DNA of 64,000 nt from an uncultured Pelagibacteraceae bacterium (GTDB lineage Bacteria > Pseudomonadota > Alphaproteobacteria > Pelagibacterales > Pelagibacteraceae). Positions 16,538-26,722 of this stretch are shown in pieces. Numbering within the stretch: the first letter of the stretch is position 1; the number at the start of each line of letters is the position of its first letter. Position numbers and translations under genes: made by a program. The DNA lies in contig CACGZQ010000003.1 of the NCBI GenBank assembly GCA_902577575.1, positions 28,084-92,083 on the forward strand, written 5' to 3'. The notes beneath the pieces are model-generated. The model was given only the letters and a program-made list of their open reading frames with translations. It was not told the origin of the DNA and did no database searches.

Positions 16538-17614
16538 TCAGGTTTTTTTCATAAATCTCAATATTATAGGAACTAAAAACAGTATCATTAATAATCTGAT
16601 TATATGATGAAAAGAGACAAACTCTGGATCCAAGTCAAAGAAAATAGCAATAACTGCAACTTCATAAATTCCTCCGGGGCAATACGAGAGAAGTAAAGTA
16701 AAAAAATTCTTGTCAATTATTAAGCCAGCTAAGATTGCCGCAATAATACCCAAGACTACAAGTAATAGTGTAGCAACAAAGCTATGCAATGAATTTTTAA
16801 CTATCTCATTAAAAGTCTTATCAGCAAATCTACAACCTACCGACGCCCCAAGAATTAATAGACAATAGTCTATTATATTTGCTGGCAGTTGATAGTATGC
16901 GATATCTGCAATCTGCAGAACCCCGCTTGCTATTAGAGTTCCAGATAATAGCGCAGCAGGCACTCTTAATTTATCGAATAAAAATATCAATAAAATAGAA
17001 ACAAAGATTAGTAAAAATAAATCTGAAATATTTTGATTATTTATTGTTTCATAATTAACTTTAATCGTGTCTACCTCATAAAAACCTTGAACCAAGAAAG
17101 GAAATACAGTGATTATTATTATCAATCTTATTAGATGTGAGGTTGCTACATGACTCAAATCAGTTTTTTTCTCGTCCTCAGCAAGTATCATTAATGGACC
17201 CAGAGCGCCTGGTGCAGCAGAAAAAATTGAAGTTTTTTTCTCATAACCTGAAAACTTTTGTAAATATTTTGAAACTATAAAAATACTGACAATTATGTAA
17301 AAGAACATTATTAATGACGTAAAAAACCATTCGTGAATTTGAGAAAAAAGTTCTTTGTCAATATAATTACCAATATAAAGGCCCAATAATATTAAGATCG
17401 ATGATAAGACTAATTTTGGAGTCCTGATTTTTACACCTAACAAAGAAGCTATAGAGGTAGCCAACATTGGGCCTAAAAACCATGCTAGAGGTATTTTAAA
17501 ATAATCTGCAATTAGCGCACTAGGTATAGAAATTATAATCATTAATACAAAAGCAAATGAGAATATTTGATTAAAATTTTCTTTATTAAAAGGGATTGCT
17601 TGTTTATTCTTCAT
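16538..17614 (-). CDS. AbrB-family (DUF-type) membrane transporter
   Basis: 358 residues and about ten spans arranged as two repeats, matching the AbrB/COG3180 family of putative transporters or ammonia-monooxygenase-like membrane proteins. Visible signatures are PLAWFLGPMLATSIASLLGVKIR in the first repeat and ILGASVGCRFADKTFNEI with APGALGPLMILAEDE between. Family members have been linked with resistance or export, without proven substrate. The five-base gap to the divergent gene at 17620 means the promoter of each must lie in the other's coding sequence or they are weakly expressed. Confidence 0.72.
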   Translation of the reverse strand: MKNKQAIPFNKENFNQIFSFAFVLMIIISIPSALIADYFKIPLAWFLGPMLATSIASLLGVKIRTPKLVLSSILILLGLYIGNYIDKELFSQIHEWFFTSLIMFFYIIVSIFIVSKYLQKFSGYEKKTSIFSAAPGALGPLMILAEDEKKTDLSHVATSHLIRLIIIITVFPFLVQGFYEVDTIKVNYETINNQNISDLFLLIFVSILLIFLFDKLRVPAALLSGTLIASGVLQIADIAYYQLPANIIDYCLLILGASVGCRFADKTFNEIVKNSLHSFVATLLLVVLGIIAAILAGLIIDKNFFTLLLSYCPGGIYEVAVIAIFFDLDPEFVSFHHIIRLLMILFLVPIILRFMKKT

Positions 17615-17619
17615 AGTTA

Positions 17620-18384
17620 ATGATTCTTGGATTTATAGGCACTGGTAAAATATCGTCATCTATTATTTACGGTATTTTTAACTCAAAATTAAAAGTTAAA
17701 AGAATTTATATCTCCTCAAGAAACAGAAGCATAGCTAAAAAGTTAGAAAAAAAATATAGGCAAGTAAAAAGGATTCGCAATAACCAAGAAATTATCAATA
17801 AATCCTCAACTATTATATTAGGAGTTACTCCAAATGTTGGCAATATTATCTTATCAAAATTAAAATTTCCAAAAAATAAAAAAATCATTAGTTTAATTTC
17901 AACTATAAAATTAGATAAATTAAGAAAATTAACTCGTAATAAAAATATTGTTAGGGCTACCCCTTTACCACCTATTGAAATAAATAAAGGGCCAATCATA
18001 ATTTGTCCGCCTAATAAAAGTGTAAAAAATTTTTTTAAGTATTTAGGAGAAGTGATTGAGATAAGAAATGAGAAACTGAGCTATAAATTTTGGTCAACGG
18101 CTTCTTTAATGGCCGCATACTATGAAATTCTTAATATAAGCTCTAGCTGGTTAGTTAAAAAAGGTATCAATAAAAAAATGGCGGATAAATATATTTCTGA
18201 ATTATTTTTATCTTTAAGCCAAGATGCTGTAAAAAAACATGCTCAAGGATTTAAGAAACTTGTCGCAGACTCTCAAACCCCAAAAGGTTTAAATATGCAG
18301 GTTTTAAAGGAATTAAGAAGATCAAAATTTTATAAAAATTTTGTAAAATCTCTTGAAAATGTTAATAAGCGAGTAAGCAGATAA
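17620..18384 (+). CDS. Pyrroline-5-carboxylate reductase-like protein
   Basis: 254 residues with an N-terminal Rossmann fold (LGFIGTGKISSSII, residues 3-16) and a ProC-type C-terminal dimerisation domain. RATPLPPIEINKGP corresponds to the RxMPN loop of ProC, in which Met is replaced and the Asn lost (P-L-P-P). Because of this, and its very basic, AT-driven composition, catalysis of P5C to proline is not certain; it may be a diverged paralogue acting on another imine. The DUF4396 gene follows after 15 bases. Confidence 0.65.
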   Translation: MILGFIGTGKISSSIIYGIFNSKLKVKRIYISSRNRSIAKKLEKKYRQVKRIRNNQEIINKSSTIILGVTPNVGNIILSKLKFPKNKKIISLISTIKLDKLRKLTRNKNIVRATPLPPIEINKGPIIICPPNKSVKNFFKYLGEVIEIRNEKLSYKFWSTASLMAAYYEILNISSSWLVKKGINKKMADKYISELFLSLSQDAVKKHAQGFKKLVADSQTPKGLNMQVLKELRRSKFYKNFVKSLENVNKRVSR

Positions 18385-18399
18385 ATTAAAAAATTTTTT

Positions 18400-18837
18400 A
18401 TGAGTTCAGAGACTTTTAATTGGACATGCAATCACACTTGGTCAAAAAGTGCCAAAAATACTTTCTGGTGTTTATTAGGTTGTGCTATTGGAGATTTCGG
18501 AACAATTTTATTTTTTCAATTAACTAAAATTCCTTTTCCTGTTTTGGGAATAATGGTTTTGGCTATAATTAATGGTATAATTACAAGTATAATTTTAGAG
18601 ACAATTATTTTATTAAGACAGAACTTTTCTTTTAAGCTAGCTTTTAAAACTGCGATAGGTATGAGTTTAATCTCAATGGTAAGCATGGAAATTGCTATGA
18701 ATGCTACTGACTATTTCCTTACAGGAGGAGCTATCCTAACCTGGTGGGTTGTCCCAATAATGTTAGCTGTTGGTTTCGTTACGCCTTGGCCATATAATTA
18801 TTGGAGATTAAAAAAATTCAACGAAGCTTGCCACTAA
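18400..18837 (+). CDS. DUF4396-family membrane protein
   Basis: 145 residues with about four spans and the DUF4396 pattern: WSKSAKNTFWCLLGCAIGDFGTI near the start and AMNATDYFLTGGAILTWWVVPIMLAVGFVTPWPYNYW at the end. The Trp-rich ending and Met/His/Cys residues suggest a metal (perhaps copper) connection, in keeping with the DUF411 and cytochrome genes nearby, but the function is unknown. It converges on the cytochrome b561 gene with a 4-nt overlap. Confidence 0.75.
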   Translation: MSSETFNWTCNHTWSKSAKNTFWCLLGCAIGDFGTILFFQLTKIPFPVLGIMVLAIINGIITSIILETIILLRQNFSFKLAFKTAIGMSLISMVSMEIAMNATDYFLTGGAILTWWVVPIMLAVGFVTPWPYNYWRLKKFNEACH

Positions 18838-19364
18838 ATAATTTTGTTTAAGATTTTATCCTTAAAAATAAAATGATGGACAATCACTGCAACTATATGC
18901 AGAGCTACAAGCGTTAATAGTAAATAATTTGCGTAAATATGAACTTCATAATAAGCATCAGCTAAAACAAAGTTATCTTTTTCAAATCCATATTTAAAAA
19001 ATATAAAATTAAGCGTTTCCCCCATATAAAGTTTCTTAAGAATTCCAGAAATAGTTATTGTAAAAATACTTAAATAAAGTAAAAAATGGTTAGCCTTTCC
19101 AATGAAGACTTGTCCTTTGAAAAAACTTTTAGTTTCAGATGGACTTGGGTTAAAAAATTTCCAAATTAGTCTAAACAAAGTTACATAGAAAACGCTTATT
19201 CCAACTAGGATATGTATATTTTCAAGTTCAATTCTTTCATCAGAAAATTCAAGCCCTACTAAATAAAATCCAAAAGGAACCTGGGCTATTAAGACTATGA
19301 ATGTAACCCAGTGGAACAATTTGGCCAATAGCCCATATTCATTTTGACTGTTAAAAATTTTCAC
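18834..19364 (-). CDS. Cytochrome b561-family membrane cytochrome
   Basis: 176 residues and four main spans of the bacterial di-haem b561 family. Candidate haem ligands are H18 (LFHW), H51 (NIHI), H142 (EVHIYANY) and H156 (LHIVAV), the expected two-per-side arrangement. Such proteins oxidise membrane quinol or superoxide and pass electrons to periplasmic or membrane partners. It diverges from the DUF411 and cytochrome c'-like genes at 19383, an arrangement often seen where b561 serves a periplasmic c-type cytochrome. Confidence 0.83.
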   Translation of the reverse strand: MKIFNSQNEYGLLAKLFHWVTFIVLIAQVPFGFYLVGLEFSDERIELENIHILVGISVFYVTLFRLIWKFFNPSPSETKSFFKGQVFIGKANHFLLYLSIFTITISGILKKLYMGETLNFIFFKYGFEKDNFVLADAYYEVHIYANYLLLTLVALHIVAVIVHHFIFKDKILNKII

Positions 19365-19382
19365 AATTAATTATAATTTATT

Positions 19383-19865
19383 ATGTTATACAAAAACACT
19401 ATAAATAAATTAGCAATTTTTACAGTAGTGCTATTCTCTGTTTTTTATATCTTTAATTTTGTCACAGATAAAAAAGATGCTTTAGCTAATATTGAAAATA
19501 AAAAAATTGTCGAAGTTTTTAAGACTCCATCATGCGGATGTTGTTATGGGTACGTTTTATTTTTAGAAGAAGAAAAATTCAAAGTAAAACAAACAGATAT
19601 GAGAAGCCTTCATACAATAAAACAAAAATATAATATTCCAGTAGAAATGCAGTCTTGCCATACTACTATCATGGGAAAGTACTTTATTGAAGGACATGTC
19701 CCATTTGAAGCGGTTAATAAATTATTAAAAGAGCAACCTGATATTGATGGTATAGCTTTGCCTGGAATGCCAATTGGCACACCAGGAATGCCAGGCGATA
19801 AAGATGAGCCCTATATTATTTATCAACTTAAAGATGGGAAATCTTCGGTATTCATGACAATTTAA
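19383..19865 (+). CDS. DUF411-family periplasmic metal-binding protein
   Basis: 160 residues. An N-terminal hydrophobic anchor or signal (about 8-26) is followed by a thioredoxin-like DUF411 domain whose hallmark is the C51-G-C53-C54 cluster in TPSCGCCYG. A second conserved Cys and His lie in MQSCHTT, and the GHVP and ALPGMPIGTPGMPG segments are also typical. DUF411 proteins are found in copper and metal resistance loci and are thought to bind metal or thiols. Divergent from cytochrome b561 and six bases before a c-type cytochrome, it may support haem or copper handling. Confidence 0.85.
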   Translation: MLYKNTINKLAIFTVVLFSVFYIFNFVTDKKDALANIENKKIVEVFKTPSCGCCYGYVLFLEEEKFKVKQTDMRSLHTIKQKYNIPVEMQSCHTTIMGKYFIEGHVPFEAVNKLLKEQPDIDGIALPGMPIGTPGMPGDKDEPYIIYQLKDGKSSVFMTI

Positions 19866-19870
19866 TTTTT

Positions 19871-20320
19871 ATGATAGAAAAGATAAAAATAATCAAAACA
19901 CTTATTATTATTTTTTCTTTAAGCTTCCCTTTTTCTGCCAATGCTCAAACCGTAGAAGAAATTATTAAAGGCAGAAAAGCAATGTTTAGTGAAAATTATC
20001 AAAACGCTAAAAAAATATCTATTCTGTTGAAATCTAAAAGAATTGAGGAGGCCAAACCTTTAATGAAAAAAATTTCAGATAATTACAAAAAACTTTTAAA
20101 TTATTTTCCTGAAAATACAAAAGAAGGCTTTAAAACAGGGTCGCTACCAAGCATATGGGAAAATAAAGATGAGTTTAATGCTTTAATGAAAAAAGCATCA
20201 GAGGATATGATAAAACTTGCAAAAGCAATTGAAACTGCAGAAGACCTTAGAGCAGTGCAGAAAGAACTAATGTGGAGCAACTGCACAGCCTGTCATAGTA
20301 AGTTTAGAGCGCCTCATTAA
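19871..20320 (+). CDS. Cytochrome c'/c556-like periplasmic cytochrome
   Basis: 149 residues: signal peptide to about residue 26 (SANA-Q), an all-helical body of the four-helix-bundle type, and a single haem motif C138-T-A-C-H142 near the C-terminus. That placement is the mark of cytochrome c' and c556. Such proteins bind NO or act as small electron carriers. It sits between DUF411 and a LysE-type gene and opposite cytochrome b561, which may be its redox partner. Confidence 0.83.
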   Translation: MIEKIKIIKTLIIIFSLSFPFSANAQTVEEIIKGRKAMFSENYQNAKKISILLKSKRIEEAKPLMKKISDNYKKLLNYFPENTKEGFKTGSLPSIWENKDEFNALMKKASEDMIKLAKAIETAEDLRAVQKELMWSNCTACHSKFRAPH

Positions 20321-20326
20321 ATTTTA

Positions 20327-20914
20327 ATGCAACTTTTTCCGCTAATTTTATTCGGTATTGCAACCGCGTTTTCTCCTGGTCCAAATAATATCATGACATC
20401 TTATACAGCTTTCAATTTTGGTTTTAGGAAAGCTATTCCTACAATGTTAGGAGTTATTATTGGATGGACACTTTTAATTGTACTTTTGCAATTAACCTCG
20501 GTTGCAATTTTTCAAAAGTTTGAATTTATTCAAACTACAATTAAAATATTAGGATCAATTTACCTTTTTTATATGGCATACAAATTATCCTTTGCAGGGC
20601 AAAAAAAAAATCAAAAAATTGATCCAAAACCAGTTACTTTTTTAAATACTTTTTGGTTTCAATTTGTAAATCCTAAAAGCATTATAGTTGGACTAACCTC
20701 AATTTCATTGTTTATTGATACACAAAATAATTACTTAAGAGACTCGATTGTTTTAACATTTGTTTGGTTTTTAATGGCTGTTGGAAGCCAAACTGCATGG
20801 TGTTTAATGGGTAAATACATGAGAAAATTCGCCACAAGTGATAAATTTATTAAGAATTTTAATTATACAATGTCTTTTTTACTTATAGTTTGTGTGATTT
20901 TGTTCTATGTATAG
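20327..20914 (+). CDS. LysE/RhtB-family exporter
   Basis: 195 residues, six spans. The signature FSPGPNNIMTSYTAFNFGFRKAIPTMLG is nearly canonical, more so than in the related gene at 4731. The second half carries FWFQFVNPKSIIVGLTSI. It probably exports an amino acid or homoserine-like compound. It lies six bases after the cytochrome c'-like gene and four bases before aconitase, so it could share a transcript with either. Confidence 0.85.
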   Translation: MQLFPLILFGIATAFSPGPNNIMTSYTAFNFGFRKAIPTMLGVIIGWTLLIVLLQLTSVAIFQKFEFIQTTIKILGSIYLFYMAYKLSFAGQKKNQKIDPKPVTFLNTFWFQFVNPKSIIVGLTSISLFIDTQNNYLRDSIVLTFVWFLMAVGSQTAWCLMGKYMRKFATSDKFIKNFNYTMSFLLIVCVILFYV

Positions 20915-20917
20915 CGC

Positions 20918-23590
20918 ATGAAATTTAATAGTAAAAATTCCTTTAATTCATTAGATAATATTTCATCATCTGGTAAAAACTATAAAATCTTCAATTTAAA
21001 AAAAGCTGAAAAGCATGGTTTAAACGGAATTTCAAAACTACCAAAATCTCTCAAAGTTTTATTAGAAAATTTACTAAGATGTGAAGATGATTTAACTGTC
21101 GATAAAAAACAGATTTTAGCAATCAAAGAATGGTTAAAAAATAAAAAATCTAATACTGAAATAGCTTACAGACCAGCAAGAGTTTTAATGCAGGACTATA
21201 CAGGAATTCCAGCGGTAGCGGATTTAGCTGCTATGAGAGATGCTGTAAAAGATAAAAATAAAGATCCAGAAAAAATAAACCCCTTATCAACTGTAGACTT
21301 AGTAATTGATCACTCTGTAATGGTTGATGAATATGCTTCAGGAAAATCATTTGACAAAAATGTAGAAAGAGAATTTTCTAGAAACGGGGAACGATACTCT
21401 TTTTTAAAATGGGGACAAAAAGCTTTTGATAATTTTAGAGTTGTGCCACCAGGAACAGGTATTTGCCATCAAGTAAACTTAGAATATTTATCTAAAGTTG
21501 TCTGGTCATCTAAAAGCGAGAACGATCTTTATGCTTACCCAGATACTTTAGTTGGAACAGACAGCCACACAACAATGGTTAACGGTTTGTCAGTATTAGG
21601 CTGGGGAGTTGGTGGTATTGAAGCTGAAGCTGCTATGTTAGGACAACCAATTTCAATGTTAATTCCAGAAGTTGTTGGAGTTGAAATAAAAGGTAAACTT
21701 AAAGAGGGAACAACCGCAACTGATTTAGTCTTAACAATTGTGGAAATGTTAAGAAAAAAAGGTGTTGTAGGAAAATTTGTAGAATTTTATGGAGAAGGAC
21801 TTAAAAACTTAACTTTAGCTGATAGAGCTACTATTGCAAACATGGCGCCCGAATATGGAGCAACATGTGGTTTCTTTCCTGTTGATGATGAGTCATTAAA
21901 ATATTTAAAATTATCTGGAAGAGACGATGCTACTATTGCTTTGGTAGAAAAATATTCTAAAGAGCAGGGCCTATGGGCGAGCAATGATGTGGAATTTACT
22001 GATACAGTCTCTCTAGATGTAAGTACCGTCGTGACAAGTATCTCTGGACCTAAACGACCTCAAGATAAAGTTTTACTAACCGAGGCAGCAAGTTCTTTCG
22101 CTAAAGTTTATAAAGAAAACACTAAAAGATCTACAATTGTTGAATCTGATGTTACAGGAGTAGATTTTAAATTAAAAGATGGAGACATTGTTATCGCAGC
22201 AATCACTTCATGTACCAATACCTCAAATCCAAGCGTTTTAATCGGAGCTGGACTTCTTGCTAAAAAAGCTCATGAGAAGGGATTAAAAGTGAAACCGTGG
22301 GTCAAAACTTCTTTAGCACCAGGGTCTCAAGTTGTTACTGACTATCTAGAAAAAGCTGGTTTAAATAAATATTTAGATGAGTTAGGTTTTAATCTTGTGG
22401 GATATGGCTGTACTACATGTATTGGAAACTCAGGACCATTAAATGAAAATATATCAGATGCAATTAACAAAAAAGATTTATATGCAGTTTCAGTTTTATC
22501 TGGAAACAGAAACTTTGAAGGCAGAATCAATCCTGATGTAAAAGCAAATTATTTAGCGTCACCTCCTTTAGTCGTTGCTTATGCTTTAGCCGGGAATATG
22601 AATTTTGATTTATACAAATCTTCTCTAGGTAAAGATAAAGAGGGAAAAGATGTTTTTTTAAAAGATATCTGGCCAAGCAATAAAGAAATTGAGGATATTA
22701 TGCTTACCTCTTTAAATGCAGACATGTTCAAGAAAAGATATTCTAATGTTTCAGAAGGTCCAAAAGAATGGAGAGAAATAAACACAGTTGACAGTGATAT
22801 TTATAATTGGGAACAAAACTCAACATATGTAAAAAGGCCACCTTTTTTCGATAATCTTCCTGATAAACCTGAGGGTTTTAAAGCAATCAATGATGCTAGG
22901 ATACTTTTGTTATTAGGAGACACAGTAACTACGGACCACATTTCACCAGCAGGAAGCATTAAGAAAGATAGTCCTACAGGAAATTATTTTATGGAGCATC
23001 AAATTCAACAAAAAGACTTTAACTCTTATGGATCTAGAAGAGGAAATCATGAAGTAATGATGAGAGGAACATTTGGTAATATCAAAATTAGAAATGAAAT
23101 GGCGCCTGGAACAGAGGGTGGATTTACTACTTTACAACCTGATGGCAAAGTTATGAGTGTTTATGAAGCTGCAATGGAATATAAAAAAAGAAAAAACGAT
23201 CTAGTTGTCATTGCTGGTAAAGAATATGGAACAGGCTCCTCTAGAGACTGGGCAGCAAAAGGAACAAAACTGTTAGGTATTAAAGCTGTTTTAGCTGAAA
23301 GTTTTGAAAGAATTCATAGATCAAATTTAGTAGGTATGGGTGTTTTGCCACTACAATTTCAAGAAGGTTTTGATAGAAAAAAATTAAAAATAACAGGAGC
23401 TGAACTCATTACAATAGTTGATATTGAAAAAGGAATTAAACCAAGAGCAGAGGTATCTTGTGAAATAAAATATAAAGATGGAACAATTAAGAAGATTCAA
23501 GCTTTGAGTAGAATAGATACTGAAAATGAAATAGAATATTACAAAAATGGAGGAATTCTTCAGTATGTTTTACGTAACATGCTCAATTAA
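20918..23590 (+). CDS. acnA: Aconitate hydratase A
   Basis: TCA-cycle enzyme interconverting citrate and isocitrate, 890 residues, full length for AcnA/IRP-type aconitase. The [4Fe-4S] ligands are C432 ([10 protein letters not shown]) and C498/C501 ([11 protein letters not shown]). Upstream [10 protein letters not shown] and downstream [13 protein letters not shown] and [13 protein letters not shown] (swivel domain, substrate Arg/Ser) are intact. It overlaps the following PrpD-family gene by a single base (TAATG). With PrpD alongside, methylcitrate or methylaconitate chemistry is also conceivable. Confidence 0.96.
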   Translation: MKFNSKNSFNSLDNISSSGKNYKIFNLKKAEKHGLNGISKLPKSLKVLLENLLRCEDDLTVDKKQILAIKEWLKNKKSNTEIAYRPARVLMQDYTGIPAVADLAAMRDAVKDKNKDPEKINPLSTVDLVIDHSVMVDEYASGKSFDKNVEREFSRNGERYSFLKWGQKAFDNFRVVPPGTGICHQVNLEYLSKVVWSSKSENDLYAYPDTLVGTDSHTTMVNGLSVLGWGVGGIEAEAAMLGQPISMLIPEVVGVEIKGKLKEGTTATDLVLTIVEMLRKKGVVGKFVEFYGEGLKNLTLADRATIANMAPEYGATCGFFPVDDESLKYLKLSGRDDATIALVEKYSKEQGLWASNDVEFTDTVSLDVSTVVTSISGPKRPQDKVLLTEAASSFAKVYKENTKRSTIVESDVTGVDFKLKDGDIVIAAITSCTNTSNPSVLIGAGLLAKKAHEKGLKVKPWVKTSLAPGSQVVTDYLEKAGLNKYLDELGFNLVGYGCTTCIGNSGPLNENISDAINKKDLYAVSVLSGNRNFEGRINPDVKANYLASPPLVVAYALAGNMNFDLYKSSLGKDKEGKDVFLKDIWPSNKEIEDIMLTSLNADMFKKRYSNVSEGPKEWREINTVDSDIYNWEQNSTYVKRPPFFDNLPDKPEGFKAINDARILLLLGDTVTTDHISPAGSIKKDSPTGNYFMEHQIQQKDFNSYGSRRGNHEVMMRGTFGNIKIRNEMAPGTEGGFTTLQPDGKVMSVYEAAMEYKKRKNDLVVIAGKEYGTGSSRDWAAKGTKLLGIKAVLAESFERIHRSNLVGMGVLPLQFQEGFDRKKLKITGAELITIVDIEKGIKPRAEVSCEIKYKDGTIKKIQALSRIDTENEIEYYKNGGILQYVLRNMLN

Positions 23591-25095
23591 TGAGAAATAT
23601 AACAGTAAAAGTTCACCCATCTAAAGTGAATTTAAAAAAGAAAGAACAACTAGCATGGAAAATTGCAGAAATCTCATCAGATAAAGCAAAATTAAATAAA
23701 GAAGCAATCGAGATGGTTATCAATAGAATTATTGATAATGCGTCGGTAGCAATAGCATCTTATAATAGGAAGCCCGTTGTTTCTGCAAGACAGATGGCTT
23801 TAGCACATCCTAGAAAGAATGGAGCAAACGTTTTTGGTTTAAATCCTAAAGTAAAAGTAGATTGTGAGTGGGCTGCTTGGGCAAATGGTACTGCAGTAAG
23901 GGAACTTGACTATCATGATACTTTTTTAGCAGCAGATTACAGCCATCCTGGAGATAATATACCTGCAATTTTAGCAGTGGCTCAACAAAAAGGATGCAAT
24001 GGAATGGATCTTATAAGAGGAATTTTAACAGGATATGAAGTTCAAGTTAATTTAGTTAAAGGGATTTGTTTACATGAACATAAAATAGATCACATAGCGC
24101 ATTTAGGTCCTAGTGTTGCAGCAGGTTTAGGAAGTTTGTTAAGATTAAATACAGATACGATCTTTCAATCAGTTCAACAAGCACTGCATACTACAATCTC
24201 AACTAGACAATCAAGAAAAGGAGAAATTTCTAGCTGGAAAGCTTTTGCACCTGCACATGCTGGAAAATTAGCGGTCGAAGCAGTTGATAGATGTATGAGA
24301 GGTGAGGGAGCTCCAAGTCCGATTTATGAAGGTGAAGACAGTGTTATAGCCTATGTTTTATCAGGTCCTGGCAAAAAATATATTGTGCCTTTACCTAGAG
24401 TCAATGAGCCCAAAAAAGCAATATTAGAAACTTATACCAAAGAGCATTCTGCTGAGTACCAATCGCAGGCGTTAATTGATTTAGCGAGAAGTTTAAATAA
24501 GAAAATTAAAAATTTGAATAATATAAAAAAAATTACAATCGAAACTAGTCACCATACACATTACGTAATAGGAACCGGAGCTAACGATCCTCAAAAAATG
24601 GATCCTTATGCAAGTAGAGAAACCTTAGATCACTCTATTATGTATATTTTTGCGGTAGCTTTAGAGGATGGAGCCTGGCACCATGTAAAATCTTACACAC
24701 CTCAAAGAGCTAGACGTAAAAGCACCGTTCAACTTTGGCGAAAAATAGTAACTAAAGAGAATAAGAAATGGACAAAAAAATATCATAACAGAGACCCTAA
24801 AAAGAAATGTTTTGGTGGGAAAGTTGTCGTAAAAATGAAAAATGGTTCCACAATTTCGGAAGAAATCAATGTAGCAGACGCTCACCCAGCTGGAAAAAGA
24901 CCATTCGGTAGAAAAGAATATATAAATAAATTTAAAATACTTACTGATAATATTATTTCAAAAAAAGAGTCACAAAGATTTCTAAGATGTGTCCAAAATT
25001 TAAGAAAATTAAAACCTAAAGATTTAAAAGGACTTAACGTTGAAATTTTACCTAAAATGAGAAAAAAAAATAAAAAGGTTAAAGGTATTTTTTAA
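23590..25095 (+). CDS. MmgE/PrpD-family dehydratase
   Basis: 501 residues, the length of 2-methylcitrate dehydratase PrpD. Characteristic segments are [31 protein letters not shown], the [11 protein letters not shown] helix, and a [16 protein letters not shown]-terminal motif. PrpD turns 2-methylcitrate to cis-2-methylaconitate; other family members act on citrate (citrate dehydratase), aconitate or iminodisuccinate. It overlaps acnA by one base, so the pair would give dehydration and rehydration of a C6/C7 tricarboxylate. No prpB or prpC is seen in the window, so the substrate is open. Confidence 0.83.
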   Translation: MRNITVKVHPSKVNLKKKEQLAWKIAEISSDKAKLNKEAIEMVINRIIDNASVAIASYNRKPVVSARQMALAHPRKNGANVFGLNPKVKVDCEWAAWANGTAVRELDYHDTFLAADYSHPGDNIPAILAVAQQKGCNGMDLIRGILTGYEVQVNLVKGICLHEHKIDHIAHLGPSVAAGLGSLLRLNTDTIFQSVQQALHTTISTRQSRKGEISSWKAFAPAHAGKLAVEAVDRCMRGEGAPSPIYEGEDSVIAYVLSGPGKKYIVPLPRVNEPKKAILETYTKEHSAEYQSQALIDLARSLNKKIKNLNNIKKITIETSHHTHYVIGTGANDPQKMDPYASRETLDHSIMYIFAVALEDGAWHHVKSYTPQRARRKSTVQLWRKIVTKENKKWTKKYHNRDPKKKCFGGKVVVKMKNGSTISEEINVADAHPAGKRPFGRKEYINKFKILTDNIISKKESQRFLRCVQNLRKLKPKDLKGLNVEILPKMRKKNKKVKGIF

Positions 25096-26058
25096 TTATT
25101 TGATTTTCTTTGCTAAGTCATTAGCACTTAACCAGGCATTTTCAACCTTAGGACCAATAAACCAATCAGCACACAATCCTAACCTTAACTTTTTATTCCA
25201 ATAACTTTTAAAAGGTGATCCATGTAAATTATAAGAATATTTCCATCCATGTGTTTTTTTAAAAATAATCTTATTTTTTTTGTATCCGGTAAAGTTCAGA
25301 AATTTTGAAATCAAAGTATTTTCAACTTTTTTATTTTCTTTATAATTATTTATATTTTTCCTAGCCCATTTAATTGATGACTGTAATGTCCAAAGTGAAT
25401 TTGAGGAATTAAATCTATTCTTACTATTTTCGTAGGCAGCCCATATTAAAATGTCATCATTAAATTTTATACTACTAATCGGTACAGTTTTTTGATTTTT
25501 AAAAGCCAGCATTGTTGTAATATTAGGTTCCATATAAATCTTTAAATTTGATATTTTTTTTTCAAGATATTTTCCTGCAATTTTTTTCAATTGTGGAAAA
25601 GGACAAGTTAAAATTAGCGATTTAGCTTGGATATTTTCATTATTATTCAGTTTTATTTCCCAAAAGTATTTATTTTTAAAAATTGATTTGACTGGAGATT
25701 GAAAACTTTTTTTAATTTTTTTTGTATAGTACTTAGAAATAAAATTATTTCCTTTCGTACCAATAAATTTTTTAGATTTGTCTTTTTTTTCGAATGTAAA
25801 ATCTAAGTGAATTCCGCTCCAAATTTTAGCATGTTTTTTTTTACAAAGAATTTTTATAAGATTTCTAAATTCCTTTGATTTTGGAGATATATATTGAACT
25901 CCGTGGTCAAAGCTTAAATTTTGTTTAAACCTTTTATTTGATGCACGTCCGCCTGGACCTCTAGCTTTATCAAGAATGTGTACTGAATATTTTTTTGAAA
26001 GAAGGTGAGCTATTGTAGAGCCAGAAACACCTGACCCTATAATACAAAAATCTACCAT
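25096..26058 (-). CDS. Renalase-like NAD/FAD-dependent oxidoreductase (COG3380)
   Basis: 320 residues. An FAD-binding dinucleotide motif IIGSGVSGSTIAHLL (residues 6-20) is followed by LDKARGPGGRASNKRF, the hallmark of the photolyase-associated oxidoreductases related to renalase. The C-terminal GLCADWFIGPKVENAWLSANDLA stretch completes the FAD site. Bacterial renalases oxidise off-pathway dihydronicotinamide isomers; whether this member does so is unknown. It shares one base with the upstream terC gene, and its stop abuts that of the convergent prpD gene. Confidence 0.78.
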   Translation of the reverse strand: MVDFCIIGSGVSGSTIAHLLSKKYSVHILDKARGPGGRASNKRFKQNLSFDHGVQYISPKSKEFRNLIKILCKKKHAKIWSGIHLDFTFEKKDKSKKFIGTKGNNFISKYYTKKIKKSFQSPVKSIFKNKYFWEIKLNNNENIQAKSLILTCPFPQLKKIAGKYLEKKISNLKIYMEPNITTMLAFKNQKTVPISSIKFNDDILIWAAYENSKNRFNSSNSLWTLQSSIKWARKNINNYKENKKVENTLISKFLNFTGYKKNKIIFKKTHGWKYSYNLHGSPFKSYWNKKLRLGLCADWFIGPKVENAWLSANDLAKKIK

Positions 26059-26675
26059 TACAAGAATAAAAATTTATATTTTTCGTTAATCGATAGAACA
26101 TCATAACTTACTAGCCCACCAATTATTAACTGTATTGAAATCACTAAAATTACTAATAATCCCAAATATCCAAGCCACATATGTTTTTTGATATATTCTG
26201 CAAAATAACTTGCAAGTGTAGCTATTAAAAATACTGATAATAATAATCCTATAACCATTAAATGAAAATTTCCTTTTGAAGCTGCTACAACTGCAATAGT
26301 GTTATCAAAACTTAACGTAAGATCTGCAATTAAAACTTGATAAACTCCCATACTAAAACTTTTAGTTTCAGCTGATTTTACTTGTGGAGTTTTAATCTTG
26401 TTTTTACCAAAAAAGTCTTGTCTTAAATTATTTATAACCCATAAAAGTAAAACTCCTCCTAGGATTTTAATCCAAGCAAATTCAAATAAATAATTAGCTC
26501 CGGATGCAAAAACAATTCTAAATAAGAATGCCGCTGCAACACCCCATGCTATAATCTTTCTTCTATTATCTGTTGCAAATCCTGCAGCAATTAAACCTAT
26601 TATGATCGCGTTATCTGCGGCCATAACTATGTCTATTAATATGATTTGTACTGAAATAATTACTTGCTCTAACAT
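26058..26675 (-). CDS. TerC-family integral membrane protein (YjbE type)
   Basis: 205 residues, seven spans. The acidic membrane motifs MAADNAIIIG in the second span and LSFDNTIAV later are the Asp-containing metal-ion sites of TerC/YjbE/Alx proteins. Members export manganese or other divalent cations, often to load secreted enzymes or to protect cells in alkaline or oxidant stress. The central loop (residues 87-105) is Lys-rich. It overlaps the renalase-like gene by one base. Confidence 0.82.
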   Translation of the reverse strand: MLEQVIISVQIILIDIVMAADNAIIIGLIAAGFATDNRRKIIAWGVAAAFLFRIVFASGANYLFEFAWIKILGGVLLLWVINNLRQDFFGKNKIKTPQVKSAETKSFSMGVYQVLIADLTLSFDNTIAVVAASKGNFHLMVIGLLLSVFLIATLASYFAEYIKKHMWLGYLGLLVILVISIQLIIGGLVSYDVLSINEKYKFLFL

Positions 26676-26722
26676 TCGAGAATCAATGTATATAAGGTTC
26701 TTAAGATATATTAAAGAATAAA

